Source: Malachius bipustulatus (Eukaryota; Arthropoda; Insecta; Coleoptera; Melyridae). Taken from it: DNA of 64,000 nucleotides. A program made the position numbers and the translations under genes. The notes under the pieces were generated by a model that did not search any database, was not told the origin of the DNA, and saw only the letters and a list, made by a program, of their open reading frames with translations. Below are positions 11,411 through 20,700 of the stretch, piece by piece. Position 1 is the stretch's first letter. Every line of letters starts with the position of its first letter. The DNA is taken from NCBI GenBank assembly GCA_910589415.1, contig OU342637.1:42190162-42254161 (forward strand), read 5' to 3'.

Positions 11411-12127
11411 ATGGAGATAAATCGTTTGTTAGGTGACGAGCTAACCTATGAGTTGCTTGTGAGAGGTTGCGAACTAGGTACGACGGTGGCAGAAAAAAGG
11501 AATTTACTTCGACAGGCAAAACAGTCGGAAAAGCAGGGCTTACCACCTGTCACATCGCATAAATTTGATCCAGAAAAGGAGTTGGAGTTGTGTTCGGCAA
11601 AGTTGGAGGAACTCGCAGGTTGTGTTCAGGAGTTTGTTCCAGCGAATAGGGACAACGAGTATCGTAGGATCAAGTCTAGGCTTCTTCATGTGCAGGGTAG
11701 GTTGGATAGAATAGAGCCACCGACAAATGCGCTACAGATGAAAAAGAATAATCTTTTAACGTTCTGCGCAGGAGTGTGTGAAGCACTCGAGGATGCTTTG
11801 AAGATTGCTAACCTTACGTCCAGGAGTAGGTCCGAGGCTTCCATTTTGGACGACCCAAATTTGCTGTTGCCAGAGGTAACTGGGCCGGCGATCGGTCCTG
11901 TTCAGGTGGCGGCTAGTTCAGATCAGACATCGGGAACTACCTCTAGTGTCCCTACTGCTGATCTGATTGATCTTGAGAAACCACCAGACAATGTGGTGGA
12001 TCTGAGGCAGGATCATGCGGGCGCTTCCATGCAAGGCCTGCGAGCCGATTCAATTTCCCAGCAACTGAATCTGTTGCATTTCGCCCCGAGCGCAGGTTAC
12101 GCTCCCCCACCAACTCAGTCACGATGA
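11411..12127 (+). CDS. gag: Gag of element 1, N-terminal part, ends at in-frame TGA
   Basis: The ATG at 11411 sits in a good context (GACCATGG) and is the first in-frame ATG of the leader end. The 238 residues are Glu/Lys/Arg-rich with Leu heptads suggestive of coiled coil, followed by a Ser/Thr/Pro-rich tail ending GYAPPPTQSR. This fits the matrix/linker part of Gag, although no named domain can be seen. The TGA at 12125-12127 is followed in the same frame by an open run of 313 codons that encodes capsid and nucleocapsid. This part is therefore the front of one Gag of about 552 residues. Either the TGA is a CGA-to-TGA mutation in this copy, or it is read through. The mutation is more likely, since CGA to TGA is a single transition. 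Confidence 0.75.
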   Translation: MEINRLLGDELTYELLVRGCELGTTVAEKRNLLRQAKQSEKQGLPPVTSHKFDPEKELELCSAKLEELAGCVQEFVPANRDNEYRRIKSRLLHVQGRLDRIEPPTNALQMKKNNLLTFCAGVCEALEDALKIANLTSRSRSEASILDDPNLLLPEVTGPAIGPVQVAASSDQTSGTTSSVPTADLIDLEKPPDNVVDLRQDHAGASMQGLRADSISQQLNLLHFAPSAGYAPPPTQSR

Positions 12128-13069
12128 CGAGTCTCATTTTCAACATCGTCGAACGATAGGCATGCCCCCCTTATAGAAAGCGTCCCTGACGACGTGCCTT
12201 CTTTTCCGTATCGGGGATCCTCCACTTTCGTTGAACCCCCATCACAGAGATCGGAATTTGCACCTGTAGGTAGATCTCACAATTTCCATCACAACTTCTG
12301 GAAATGGGGACTAACCTTTAGTGGAAAAGGTAGTGTGACGTCATTCTTGGAAGACATCGAAGAGATGGCGGAAGCTAGGCGAGTCACGACGGGTGAACTG
12401 TTCCAGTCTATATCAGAATTTCTGAAGGGCGATGCCTTACTCTGGTATAGACCCCGAAAACACACATTGGTGGATTGGATGGACTTCAAGAGGAAGTTAA
12501 GGGATACGTTTCTACCTCCTGATTATGAGATCAATCTCATGGACGATATTCGGCGACGGACACAGGGTCAGGATGAAAAGCTGATCCTCTATGTGGCAAG
12601 AATGCAGGGAATGTTCGCGAAGCTCACAGCTCCACCACCTGAGTGCGAACAAGTCCAGCTTATGCGGAGAAACCTTTTGCCCCACCTCCAGACTGCGTTG
12701 GCCTTGCAGGACATACGCACGATGGACGATTTAATTTCCGTTGGTCGGATCGTCGAGGAGTCGCAATGGAGAGCAAAGCAGTATTGCCCTCCAAAAACCG
12801 ACGCGAACCTCCTACAAGAACCTAGCATGGCATATCAGTCGTCTAGTAAACCACCCAAGAGGCTGGCCGCTGTCCAGAGTAGTCCCACTGTTGCAGAGAT
12901 TCAAACTCAGAACAAGGCCGTCATCTGTTGGGCATGTAAACAGCCTGGCCATGTTAGAATGTCCTGCCCGCAAGCGACCACGTTAGCATGCTATAAGTGT
13001 GATACCAAGGGGTATACCACACGTACTTGTCCATCTTGTTCGGGAAACGGCAAACCGAGTCAACAGTAA
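12128..13069 (+). CDS. gag: Gag of element 1, C-terminal part: capsid and zinc knuckles
   Basis: In frame with the upstream part and open up to TAA at 13067-13069. Residues about 290-430 (numbered from 11411) form a retrotransposon capsid domain: WGLTFSGKGSVTSFLEDIEE, then a GDALLWYRP block, then a WMDFKRKLRDTFLPPDYE block. The nucleocapsid follows. Knuckle 1 (from 12926) is a proper Cys-x2-Cys-x4-His-x4-Cys. Knuckle 2 (from 12989) has Tyr where the His should be (TAT at 13013-13015), so it may not bind zinc. A CPSC remnant follows. There is no ATG near the start, so without readthrough or repair of the TGA this half would not be made. The last 28 nt overlap the pol frame at the slip site. 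Confidence 0.8.
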   Translation, partial: RVSFSTSSNDRHAPLIESVPDDVPSFPYRGSSTFVEPPSQRSEFAPVGRSHNFHHNFWKWGLTFSGKGSVTSFLEDIEEMAEARRVTTGELFQSISEFLKGDALLWYRPRKHTLVDWMDFKRKLRDTFLPPDYEINLMDDIRRRTQGQDEKLILYVARMQGMFAKLTAPPPECEQVQLMRRNLLPHLQTALALQDIRTMDDLISVGRIVEESQWRAKQYCPPKTDANLLQEPSMAYQSSSKPPKRLAAVQSSPTVAEIQTQNKAVICWACKQPGHVRMSCPQATTLACYKCDTKGYTTRTCPSCSGNGKPSQQ

Positions 13070-16000
13070 GCCGGCTGTGTGACTCTGGTTCGGCTAAACC
13101 GGCTAGTTCCAAAATAAATCATGTGCTGGATTATATTCTGTCCCATTCTAAGGAAGATTGTCGCCCCTATCTAGAGGTATCGATCTTCGGATGTAAGATG
13201 CTTGGTCTTTTGGATTCTGGTGCAACCGCAACATTTGTCGGTCAGAAGGGGTATAATGTGCTCAAAGAGCTAGGGCTGAAGTTGCAGCCGAACTCTACAA
13301 TGGTTACCGTAGCGAACGGCAGCTCGTGCGTTTGTTTAGGAGTGGTTAGAGCTCCTGTTCGTTTGCTGGACCGTATTCACCTGATCGACATATTGGTCAT
13401 ACCGGAGTTGCCGCACACCATGATCCTAGGTATTGATTTTTGGATCGCAATGGATGTGGTGCCGGATCTCCGTAGTGATGTTTGGCAGTTTGGGAGCGGG
13501 GGAATCGGAAGACCGGCCATTTGTGGAATCCAGGCGCATGCTAATCTTAGTCCCGAACAGGAGGAACAACTAACTCAACTCGTGGACGAAAAATTCTCAA
13601 AAATGGGCACTGGACTGGGATACACCAATTTAGTAGAGCATGAAATTGTGACAGATGCTAAACCTATTAAGCAACGGTACTACCCAATGTCACCCATCAA
13701 ACAGGCCATTGTAGATCAAGAGCTCAACACGATGCTGGAGCTTGATGTCGTGGAGCCATCGAAGAGTCCCTGGTCTTCACCGTTGCTTCTCATCCCTAAG
13801 AAGGACAAAAGTTATAGGGTATGCATAGATTATAGGGCATTAAATGCAGTAACGAAGAAGGATGCTTACCCCATCCCGTATGTGTCCTCCATTCTAGAAA
13901 GGCTTCGCGGAGCCAAGTTTCTAAGTTCGATGGACATCAGGAGCGCCTACTGGCAGGTTGGTGTTAAGGAGTCAAGCCGCGAATATACGGCCTTCACTGT
14001 TCCTGGGAGAGGCTTGTTCCAGTTTAAGCGTATGCCATTCGGGCTTACCAATGCTCCTGCAACCTGGTCCAGGCTCGTCGATGGTGTCCTTGGAGCGGAT
14101 TTGGAGCCGCATGTCTTCGTCTATCTCGATGACGTGATAATCATCAGCCCTGACTTTGAGACCCACTTGACAATCTTGGGTAAGGTGTTCGATCGCCTCA
14201 CCGAAGCGGGTCTGACCGTTAAAAGAGAGAAGTGTAACTTCTGCAGACCCTCGCTCAAATATTTGGGCTATGTAGTCGATTCATCAGGACTGCACGTCGA
14301 CCCAGAAAAGGTGGAAGCGATTCTCAATATCGAGGTTCCAAAAACAGCGTCTCAGGTACGATCACTGCTTGGAGTCTGTGGTTGGTACCGTAAATTCGTA
14401 CCAGACTTCTCTTCGCTTGTGGCACCTCTAACGAGATTGACAAAGAAAAATGTTGGTTTTGCCTGGACAGATGAGTGCGAAGCGGCGTTTAGGGCGCTGA
14501 AGGACCGGCTGGTCTCGGCCCCGATATTGACCTGTCCGGACTTTGAGCAACCGTTTATTTTGCAAACGGATGCGTCGGCCTACGGGATAGGTGCCGTTTT
14601 GACTCAATTGTTCGAGGGTGAGGAAAAGGTAATTTGTTATCTCTCGAGGTCCTTGACGAGGCAGGAGCAACGTTACACCACCACAGAGCGAGAGTGTCTT
14701 GCGGTCATCTGGGCCGTGGAAAAACTGCGACATTATTTGGAAGGGGTGCACTTCACGATCATCACAGATCATTACTCGCTGGTTTGGCTGGATCGCCAAA
14801 AGGATCCTACGGGACGGATAGCACGCTGGGCTATTCGACTGCAACCCTACGATTATACAATCGTTCATCGGAAAGGGAAAGATCACATAGTACCGGATTA
14901 CCTGTCCAGAAGTGTCCCTCAGATCTACCTCATCGACACAGCTGTTGAGACTTTTTCCAACGCCGATGATCAGTGGTATCAGAAACTGAAGGAAAAGGTA
15001 GAGACCAACCCTCGCAAGTATCCTCAGTTTCGTATCCAGCAGGGTGTACTTTATAAGTACGTGAAACTTCGGCAACCTGATGTCATGGGTACATCCGAGC
15101 ATTGGAAAGTGGTGGTACCGAAACCGCATAGGCGACAGCTCATCGCTCGACACCACGATGATGTCACCGCGGGACATCTAGGAATCTACAAAGTTTATTG
15201 GAGGCTCCATGAAAAGTATACGTGGCCCAAAATGCAGGCAGATGTGGCGAAGTATGTTCGTTCCTGCCAGACTTGCGCAACACATAAGCCTGAACAGAAG
15301 GCTCCGGTTGGTCTGATGGGAGGCGGGCATGATGTCAGTAGGCCCTGGCAGACGATAAGCCTGGATTTTGTCGGCCCATTGCCGCGTTCTTCTAAGATGA
15401 ACACGCATCTCCTGGTAGTGAGCGACTATTTCTCTAAATATGTTGTCTTGTTCCCTGTGAGAGCAGCGACCGCTGAGGTGCTATGCCGACATGTGGAAGC
15501 TGGAGTTTTTCTCGTTTATGGAGTGCCTCGTAACATTATCTGCGACAATGGTGTGCAGATGAGGAGCAGGGTTTTTAAGTCATTGTGCGACAGGTATCAT
15601 GTAGAGATTTCATACACCCCACTCTACTATCCTCGGGCTAACCCCTGCGAACGAGTCAACAAAACTGTCAAGACCATGATCTCGTGTTATGTCAGGGACA
15701 ACCAGAGAAAATGGGATGACCAGCTACCGGCCATCGGTTGTGCCATTCGAACGGCACGAAGTGAAGTGACCGGCTATTCCCCATTCTTCATCAATTTTGG
15801 TAGGCCTTATGTTGGCGACGGACGGGAGCACCAGGACCCCGGAGGAAACTTGAATGACCCGCCTACTCTAGAATCCTTAATGGAAAAGCGTCGATTGGGC
15901 TATCAGCGGATGTTCAACGAGGTGAAACAGCGTCTTATCGTAGCTCATGAGCGTTATAGGAAAGTTTATAATTTGCGACGACGGCCAGTTCATTTCCAAG

Positions 16001-16218
16001 AGGGCGACAGAGTGTGGAAGAGAAGCAAGATCCTTTCTGATGCCTCCCAGGCTATTAATGCCAAACTTGCGCCAAAGTACCAAGGGCCCTACAACATAAA
16101 AACAAAATTAGGGAGATGGACATATGAACTGACAGACGATACAGGGCAGAGCAAAGGGGTTTGGAATGTCCAAGACCTTAAGCCGTACTGTGACGGAGAG
16201 ACGATTGACCCAGGGTAG
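13027..16218 (+). CDS. pol: Pol of element 1: protease, RT, RNase H, integrase
   Basis: The frame is open from 13027, but translation is expected to enter it at about 13045 by slippage from gag. No ATG-led start is needed. Domains (residues from 13027): aspartic protease with DSGAT at 63-67; reverse transcriptase with YLDD at 366-369; RNase H starting with the catalytic Asp515 in TDASAYG; integrase with the His-His-Cys-Cys finger from about 708, then Asp780, Asp840 and Glu875 as the catalytic triad, with 34 residues between the last two. A short basic C-terminal region ends at TAG 16216-16218. All catalytic residues are present and the frame is intact for 1063 codons, so this Pol could be active if Gag were made. 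It works in cytoplasmic particles and then at chromosomal DNA. Confidence 0.93.
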   Translation: MSILFGKRQTESTVSRLCDSGSAKPASSKINHVLDYILSHSKEDCRPYLEVSIFGCKMLGLLDSGATATFVGQKGYNVLKELGLKLQPNSTMVTVANGSSCVCLGVVRAPVRLLDRIHLIDILVIPELPHTMILGIDFWIAMDVVPDLRSDVWQFGSGGIGRPAICGIQAHANLSPEQEEQLTQLVDEKFSKMGTGLGYTNLVEHEIVTDAKPIKQRYYPMSPIKQAIVDQELNTMLELDVVEPSKSPWSSPLLLIPKKDKSYRVCIDYRALNAVTKKDAYPIPYVSSILERLRGAKFLSSMDIRSAYWQVGVKESSREYTAFTVPGRGLFQFKRMPFGLTNAPATWSRLVDGVLGADLEPHVFVYLDDVIIISPDFETHLTILGKVFDRLTEAGLTVKREKCNFCRPSLKYLGYVVDSSGLHVDPEKVEAILNIEVPKTASQVRSLLGVCGWYRKFVPDFSSLVAPLTRLTKKNVGFAWTDECEAAFRALKDRLVSAPILTCPDFEQPFILQTDASAYGIGAVLTQLFEGEEKVICYLSRSLTRQEQRYTTTERECLAVIWAVEKLRHYLEGVHFTIITDHYSLVWLDRQKDPTGRIARWAIRLQPYDYTIVHRKGKDHIVPDYLSRSVPQIYLIDTAVETFSNADDQWYQKLKEKVETNPRKYPQFRIQQGVLYKYVKLRQPDVMGTSEHWKVVVPKPHRRQLIARHHDDVTAGHLGIYKVYWRLHEKYTWPKMQADVAKYVRSCQTCATHKPEQKAPVGLMGGGHDVSRPWQTISLDFVGPLPRSSKMNTHLLVVSDYFSKYVVLFPVRAATAEVLCRHVEAGVFLVYGVPRNIICDNGVQMRSRVFKSLCDRYHVEISYTPLYYPRANPCERVNKTVKTMISCYVRDNQRKWDDQLPAIGCAIRTARSEVTGYSPFFINFGRPYVGDGREHQDPGGNLNDPPTLESLMEKRRLGYQRMFNEVKQRLIVAHERYRKVYNLRRRPVHFQEGDRVWKRSKILSDASQAINAKLAPKYQGPYNIKTKLGRWTYELTDDTGQSKGVWNVQDLKPYCDGETIDPG
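13042..13048 (+). promoter_or_regulatory. Minus-1 ribosomal frameshift site GGGAAAC
   Basis: In the gag frame the codons read G GGA AAC, the canonical X XXY YYZ heptamer. A minus-1 slip moves exactly into the open pol frame (GGG AAA C). The gag stop is 19 nt downstream. A possible stem pairs AGCCGG (13069-13074) with CCGGCT (13099-13104), but the 20-nt spacer is longer than the usual 5-9 nt, so the stimulator is uncertain. Confidence 0.8.
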
Positions 16219-16219
16219 T

Positions 16220-16234
16220 CTGTCATCATGACAG
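16220..16234. other. Perfect 15-nt palindrome just after pol
   Basis: CTGTCATCATGACAG, two bases after the stop codon, is a 7-bp inverted repeat around one base. Role unknown; it may be chance. Confidence 0.4.
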
Positions 16235-16264
16235 GTCTCCGAGGTCACAACCCTTTGTTGCCTC

Positions 16265-16279
16265 GAAGGAAGGGGAGGG
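16265..16279 (+). other. Polypurine tract of element 1
   Basis: GAAGGAAGGGGAGGG ends directly at the 3' LTR start. It would prime plus-strand DNA synthesis. Confidence 0.85.
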
Positions 16280-17512
16280 TGTGACGGTTTTATTTTGTCA
16301 CCTCCTAATAATGGTTATGGTGGTTATTATTTATTTTATTTATTGTAAATAAAACAATGGGGTTATGTTATTTGTTTATATTTTGTTTATTATTTCTGAT
16401 TTATTTATTTTAGTGGCTGTTATTCTGTGGTCTTGTCTTGTCAGTGTTGTTTGTCATTGTCATTATTAATGGTGGGAACTGAATGTTCTTTTTATTTTTG
16501 CAAGAGAAATCTTGATCCTGCTGACCGGAGACTATCAGTTTTTTTTATCAAAAAAGTTCGAACTATCTAATCACCCTGATTAAAAGTAGAAAAAAAAAAG
16601 GAAACTAAGAGGAAAAATTCAACAAAAATTACAATTTAATTATTAAAAATAAAAATCCCCTCAGAGGAGAACTTTAAAACCTTTTCTGGTCGTTAATAAT
16701 TATTGAAACCCAGCTTCACATTAAACTCGTAGGGAGTTTCAACGTGTGTTGGAGTAGGAGAAGCTGGATTTCGCTAGGCCGACCGTGCAGGGTACTGGTG
16801 GTACGGTCATTCTTCTTAGAAGGATAAAAATTTATTACGGCAAGAAAACTCTCCAAGGATTGTTCCTTAAACGCCCTCCTTCTACATCGGAGGTGAGTAA
16901 TTGCAATTCCACTTTACTACGACACTTATTTTAGTTAACCAAAAAGGATATTGCTGGCACGCTTTGTGTCAGCCGAACTTTCCTATAGTCTCTGACAGCA
17001 GGTTACAGATGTTCTCTTTGCAGGGTTGTTCGTCCAGGGTATTTGTTCATCTCAACGGCAACTTTTCGGACGTGGTAACTGTTGATTTACTGATGTTGAA
17101 AACTGATGATTTACTTTTGCGGCACGGAGTCACCAGAGTAGAGTCTCCATCTTGTCTTTGGCACTGGCTGTCCCTGCCTGACCGAGCCCGACGCACAGTC
17201 GTTGGTGAGAGCAACCCGGCCCGCACAGGTATTTACTAATTGTCAATTACCTCCACTGCCACAGGAGCCCCATTGGCACCAAGTCCAGGACTTCACCAGT
17301 GTTTTATTTCATATTTTAGTTACTAATAGTGTGAACCAACAGCAGCTGCTCGCGGGGTAGATTATTAGGGACTTAGCGTAGACTAGAAATTAGTCTTTGT
17401 AATAAAACCTTCGTGATATATGCCGATACGTACCTGGATGGGTCGATGTAGCTTGTTTCAAGTTATAATATAAACTAGGCACTCCCGTGGAGCTGATTGT
17501 TTTATTACTATC
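16280..17512 (+). repeat. 3' LTR of element 1, truncated
   Basis: It is co-linear with 9457-10689 at a constant offset of 6823 bp. Differences seen: one near 16355, 17165 (C/T), 17281 (G/A) and three around 17404-17416. The last of these creates an AATAAA in this copy. The final 311 bp present in the 5' LTR are missing, because the LTR of element 2 starts at 17513. Confidence 0.9.
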
Positions 17513-17673
17513 TGTAGTAACCTTTTAATATTTTAAGTTACCTTTGAAGTTGTTTATAAAATGTCAGTTGTTTTTGAGTAATTAAAAAAGTCAGATTAAT
17601 GTAATTCCGAGTTCTGTGTTATAATTAATTTTCAAAGTTATTCAATACATTCAATAGCACTTCAATCACAACA
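17513..17673 (+). repeat. 5' LTR of element 2 (161 bp)
   Basis: It runs from TGTAGTAACC to CACAACA, just before GAAT and the primer site. Boundaries rest on the TG...CA ends, the primer-site position and the exact end of homology to LTR 1, since no 3' copy exists for comparison. Confidence 0.7.
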
Positions 17674-17677
17674 GAAT

Positions 17678-17689
17678 TGGCGACGAAGG
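17678..17689 (+). other. Primer-binding site of element 2
   Basis: TGGCGACGAAGG lies four bases after the LTR end, at the expected place and with the TGGCGAC start typical of Mag-group elements. The exact tRNA was not assigned. Confidence 0.55.
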
Positions 17690-17763
17690 AAAAGTCGAAG
17701 AATTGCAATTTGGAATTGCTAGTAGAAAATTTATCTGACAATCAATCAATATCAAATACAAAA

Positions 17764-20700
17764 ATGGATCAAAATCAATTCATGCAGCTAATGGAAACTT
17801 TTAACAAAAATCAACAACTCCTGATTCAATCTATATCTTCAGGATTACATTCAAACATTAATAACACTGGTTCTGGAGAAGCTCAAACGTCTGTGGCTAC
17901 CAATATGATTCCAAATTTCGAAAACTTTGTGTCTTCTAAAGAAAGTTTCAAGATATACAGACAACGATTTGAAAATTATTTGACAATGAAAGGAATATTT
18001 CAAAACAAAACTCTTTGCTGTCAAATGTTATTGAATTCGGTTGGATCTGTTACCTATCAACTTATTGTATCAATTGTATCTCCAAAGTCTCCATCTGAAT
18101 ACAGCTACGACGACCTAATTTGTAGAATTGAAAGTCAACTGTGTCCAAAGAAGAACATTTTAGTAGCCCAGCATAAATTTTTATCAATATATCAACAAGA
18201 AAGCCAGACGATTAGCGAGTTTGTGAATTTACTTAGACGTGATATAGAAGACTGTGAATTTATTTCCCCTTGTGATTGCAAAAAGAACCTAGCTGATGTG
18301 TTCCTAAGAATTCAATTTATCAGAGGAATTTGTGATACGTCAATGAGAGAACAGTTATTACATTCAGAGAAAAATACATTCGATGATATATTTCAAAAAG
18401 CTTTGGCCATCGAAGCATCACAATTAAACAGTCGTCTGCTGGAATGTAAGCAATCATCAACACTGAATTCAAGTTCGTCGGATGTTAACAAAGTTTCACG
18501 TCGTTACAATAAAAATTCTGAAAATAATCACATGAAGAAAGGAGGACATAGACAATACGTTCGTTCACGTTCAAAATCTAGTCTAGATTATCAACATCTT
18601 GGAATCGACAACCTTTGCCTGAGGTGCGGTTCAAGCTCACACAGAATCCAAACATGTCAATCTAACTACAACAATTTACAATGCAAGTCATGTTTTTTAA
18701 GAGGGCACGTTCAAAAAGTTTGTATCAAGACATTACTGGCTTCTAAAAAGAAGAATTCAAATAGATATTCAAAAACTACTCATTTAGTTGAAGATGATGT
18801 GTCCAATCAAGATGAAAATGACGAGAACTATGGAATCAATAATATAGTTGATATTTTCGAACAGACACACCACACTGATGATGCATCAAAATATTTTGTC
18901 ACAGTAAAAATTCAAGGTCATCCTCAACGATTCGAGGTAGATTCCGGAGCTGGATTCACACTTTTACCAAGATCCATCTTTAATAGAATGAAAATCAATG
19001 TGCCTCTCGAGGAAACTCCAATAATATTTCGATCATATACCAAAAATTTATTCAAACCAGATGGTAAAGTACAAGTAGAAGTTAGATATCAAAATAAAAT
19101 ATCAAATGAATGTATGTACATTGTGTCCGATGAGTTTTTACCACTGCTTGGTCGTATATGGATTCGTCACCTAGGAATTAACATGAAGGACCTGGACAAC
19201 TCAACACCAAATAACACAGTACAAATTAATTCTATCGATAGTATTTTTGAAAAATACTCTTCAATTTTCGAGCAGAAGGTTGGCTGCATTCCTACAATTA
19301 CTTGTTCACTTCATCTTAGAGAAAACACTAAGCCAGTCTTCATTCGTGAACGTGATGTACCCTACGCTTTAAGAACAGCAGTTGAAAATGAACTTGATCT
19401 ACTTGAAGCAGAAGGTATAATTTCTAAGATTAGTCATAGCGATTGGGGGAGCCCTCTTGTTTGTATTCCGAAATCTGAAGGTCGTGTTAGATTGTGTGTT
19501 GATTACAAAATTGGTGTCAATCCACAACTTCAATCAGCTCAATACCCAATTCGCAAAATTGATGAAATTCTAGACAGTCTTCGAGATTCTTCGTACTTCT
19601 GTCGGTTAGATCTGTTCAAGGCATATTTACATGTAAAAATGGATCACGAGAGTGCCAAGATTCAAACCATTTCTACACATCGAGGAACTTACATCATGAA
19701 TCGTCTATCGTTTGGTATCAAGACTGCACCAAGTGAATTCAACAGGATTCTTGATAATATTCTTCAAGGACTTGACGGAACACTCTCTTATTTCGACGAC
19801 ATCATTGTCCACGGTCGTTCGAAGGAGGAGTGTCAAGTAAGATTGGATAATTGTATTAGTAAACTTCAGAAATATGACCTGCATCTAAATAAAGCCAAAT
19901 GTGAGTTCTTCAAAACTGAAATTCAATATCTTGGTCATATTATCCAACATAATAAAATTTTGAAGTGCAAAGATAAAGTAAAAGCGATTATCGAAATGCC
20001 AAGACCAACCAATGCTGACGACGTAAGAAGATTTCTGGGTATGGTCACATATTATTCTAGATTTATCCCAGATTGTTCAACAAAAACGAATCAATTAAGA
20101 AAATTAATTCAGAAAAATTCAAGATTCATTTGGTCACCATTATGTGAAAATGCCTTCATGAAGCTGAAAGAAGAGATTGCTAGTGATAAGGTACTTGTGC
20201 CTTTCAATCCAAACCTGCCTATCATTTTGACATGTGATGCGAGTCCTACAGGAATTGCTGGAGTTCTTTCACACTTAACGAATGGTCAAGAACAACCAGT
20301 AGCATTTGCATCAAGATCACTTACATCAGCAGAACAAAATTATAGTCAGCTCGACAGGGAAGCTCTTGCAATCGTCTTTTCAGTGAGTCGTTTCTACATA
20401 TACCTTTATGGTCATCATTTTCAACTTGTTACTGACAACAAACCACTTATCCATATTTTTCATCAATCCAAGAAGCTACCAGCGATGACATCGGCCCGAC
20501 TTCTTCGATACGCTTCATTTTTATCAGGATTCGATTATGAAACCAAGTTCAAAAAAGGGACAGACAACGTCAATGTTGATTGCTTATCTAGAGCACCAAT
20601 TAATTCAAAATATTCAACTACAGATATAGCTATCAATCGAGAAGTCCATCATATTTGTTCCGAAGCAATATATCAAATTTCATCTGAAGCAGTAACTGCT

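Larger units (their letters stand above)
9457..17512 (+). mobile_element. Element 1: Ty3/Gypsy LTR retrotransposon (Osvaldo-like)
   Basis: The order is 5' LTR, primer-binding site, leader, gag, pol (protease, RT, RNase H, integrase), polypurine tract, 3' LTR. There is no env. Protease-RT-RH-IN order places it in Ty3/Gypsy. The long LTR, the TGGCGCCCAACGT primer site, the separate gag with minus-1 entry to pol and the PRANPCERVN integrase motif suggest the Osvaldo-like insect group (inference). The 3' LTR lacks its last 311 bp because element 2 begins at 17513. LTR divergence is only about six substitutions in 1233 bp, so insertion was recent. The gag TGA probably disables this copy. Confidence 0.9.

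Noticed and set aside
13069..13104. Firm pseudoknot or stem as the frameshift stimulator
   Set aside because: A six-base stem 20 nt after the slip site is too far and too weak to call without folding and comparison.
14428..15177. 249-codon minus-strand frame in pol
   Set aside because: Antisense shadow of the intact pol frame, with no protein-like content.
16219..16279. env gene in element 1
   Set aside because: Only 61 bp lie between the pol stop and the 3' LTR. No coding room.
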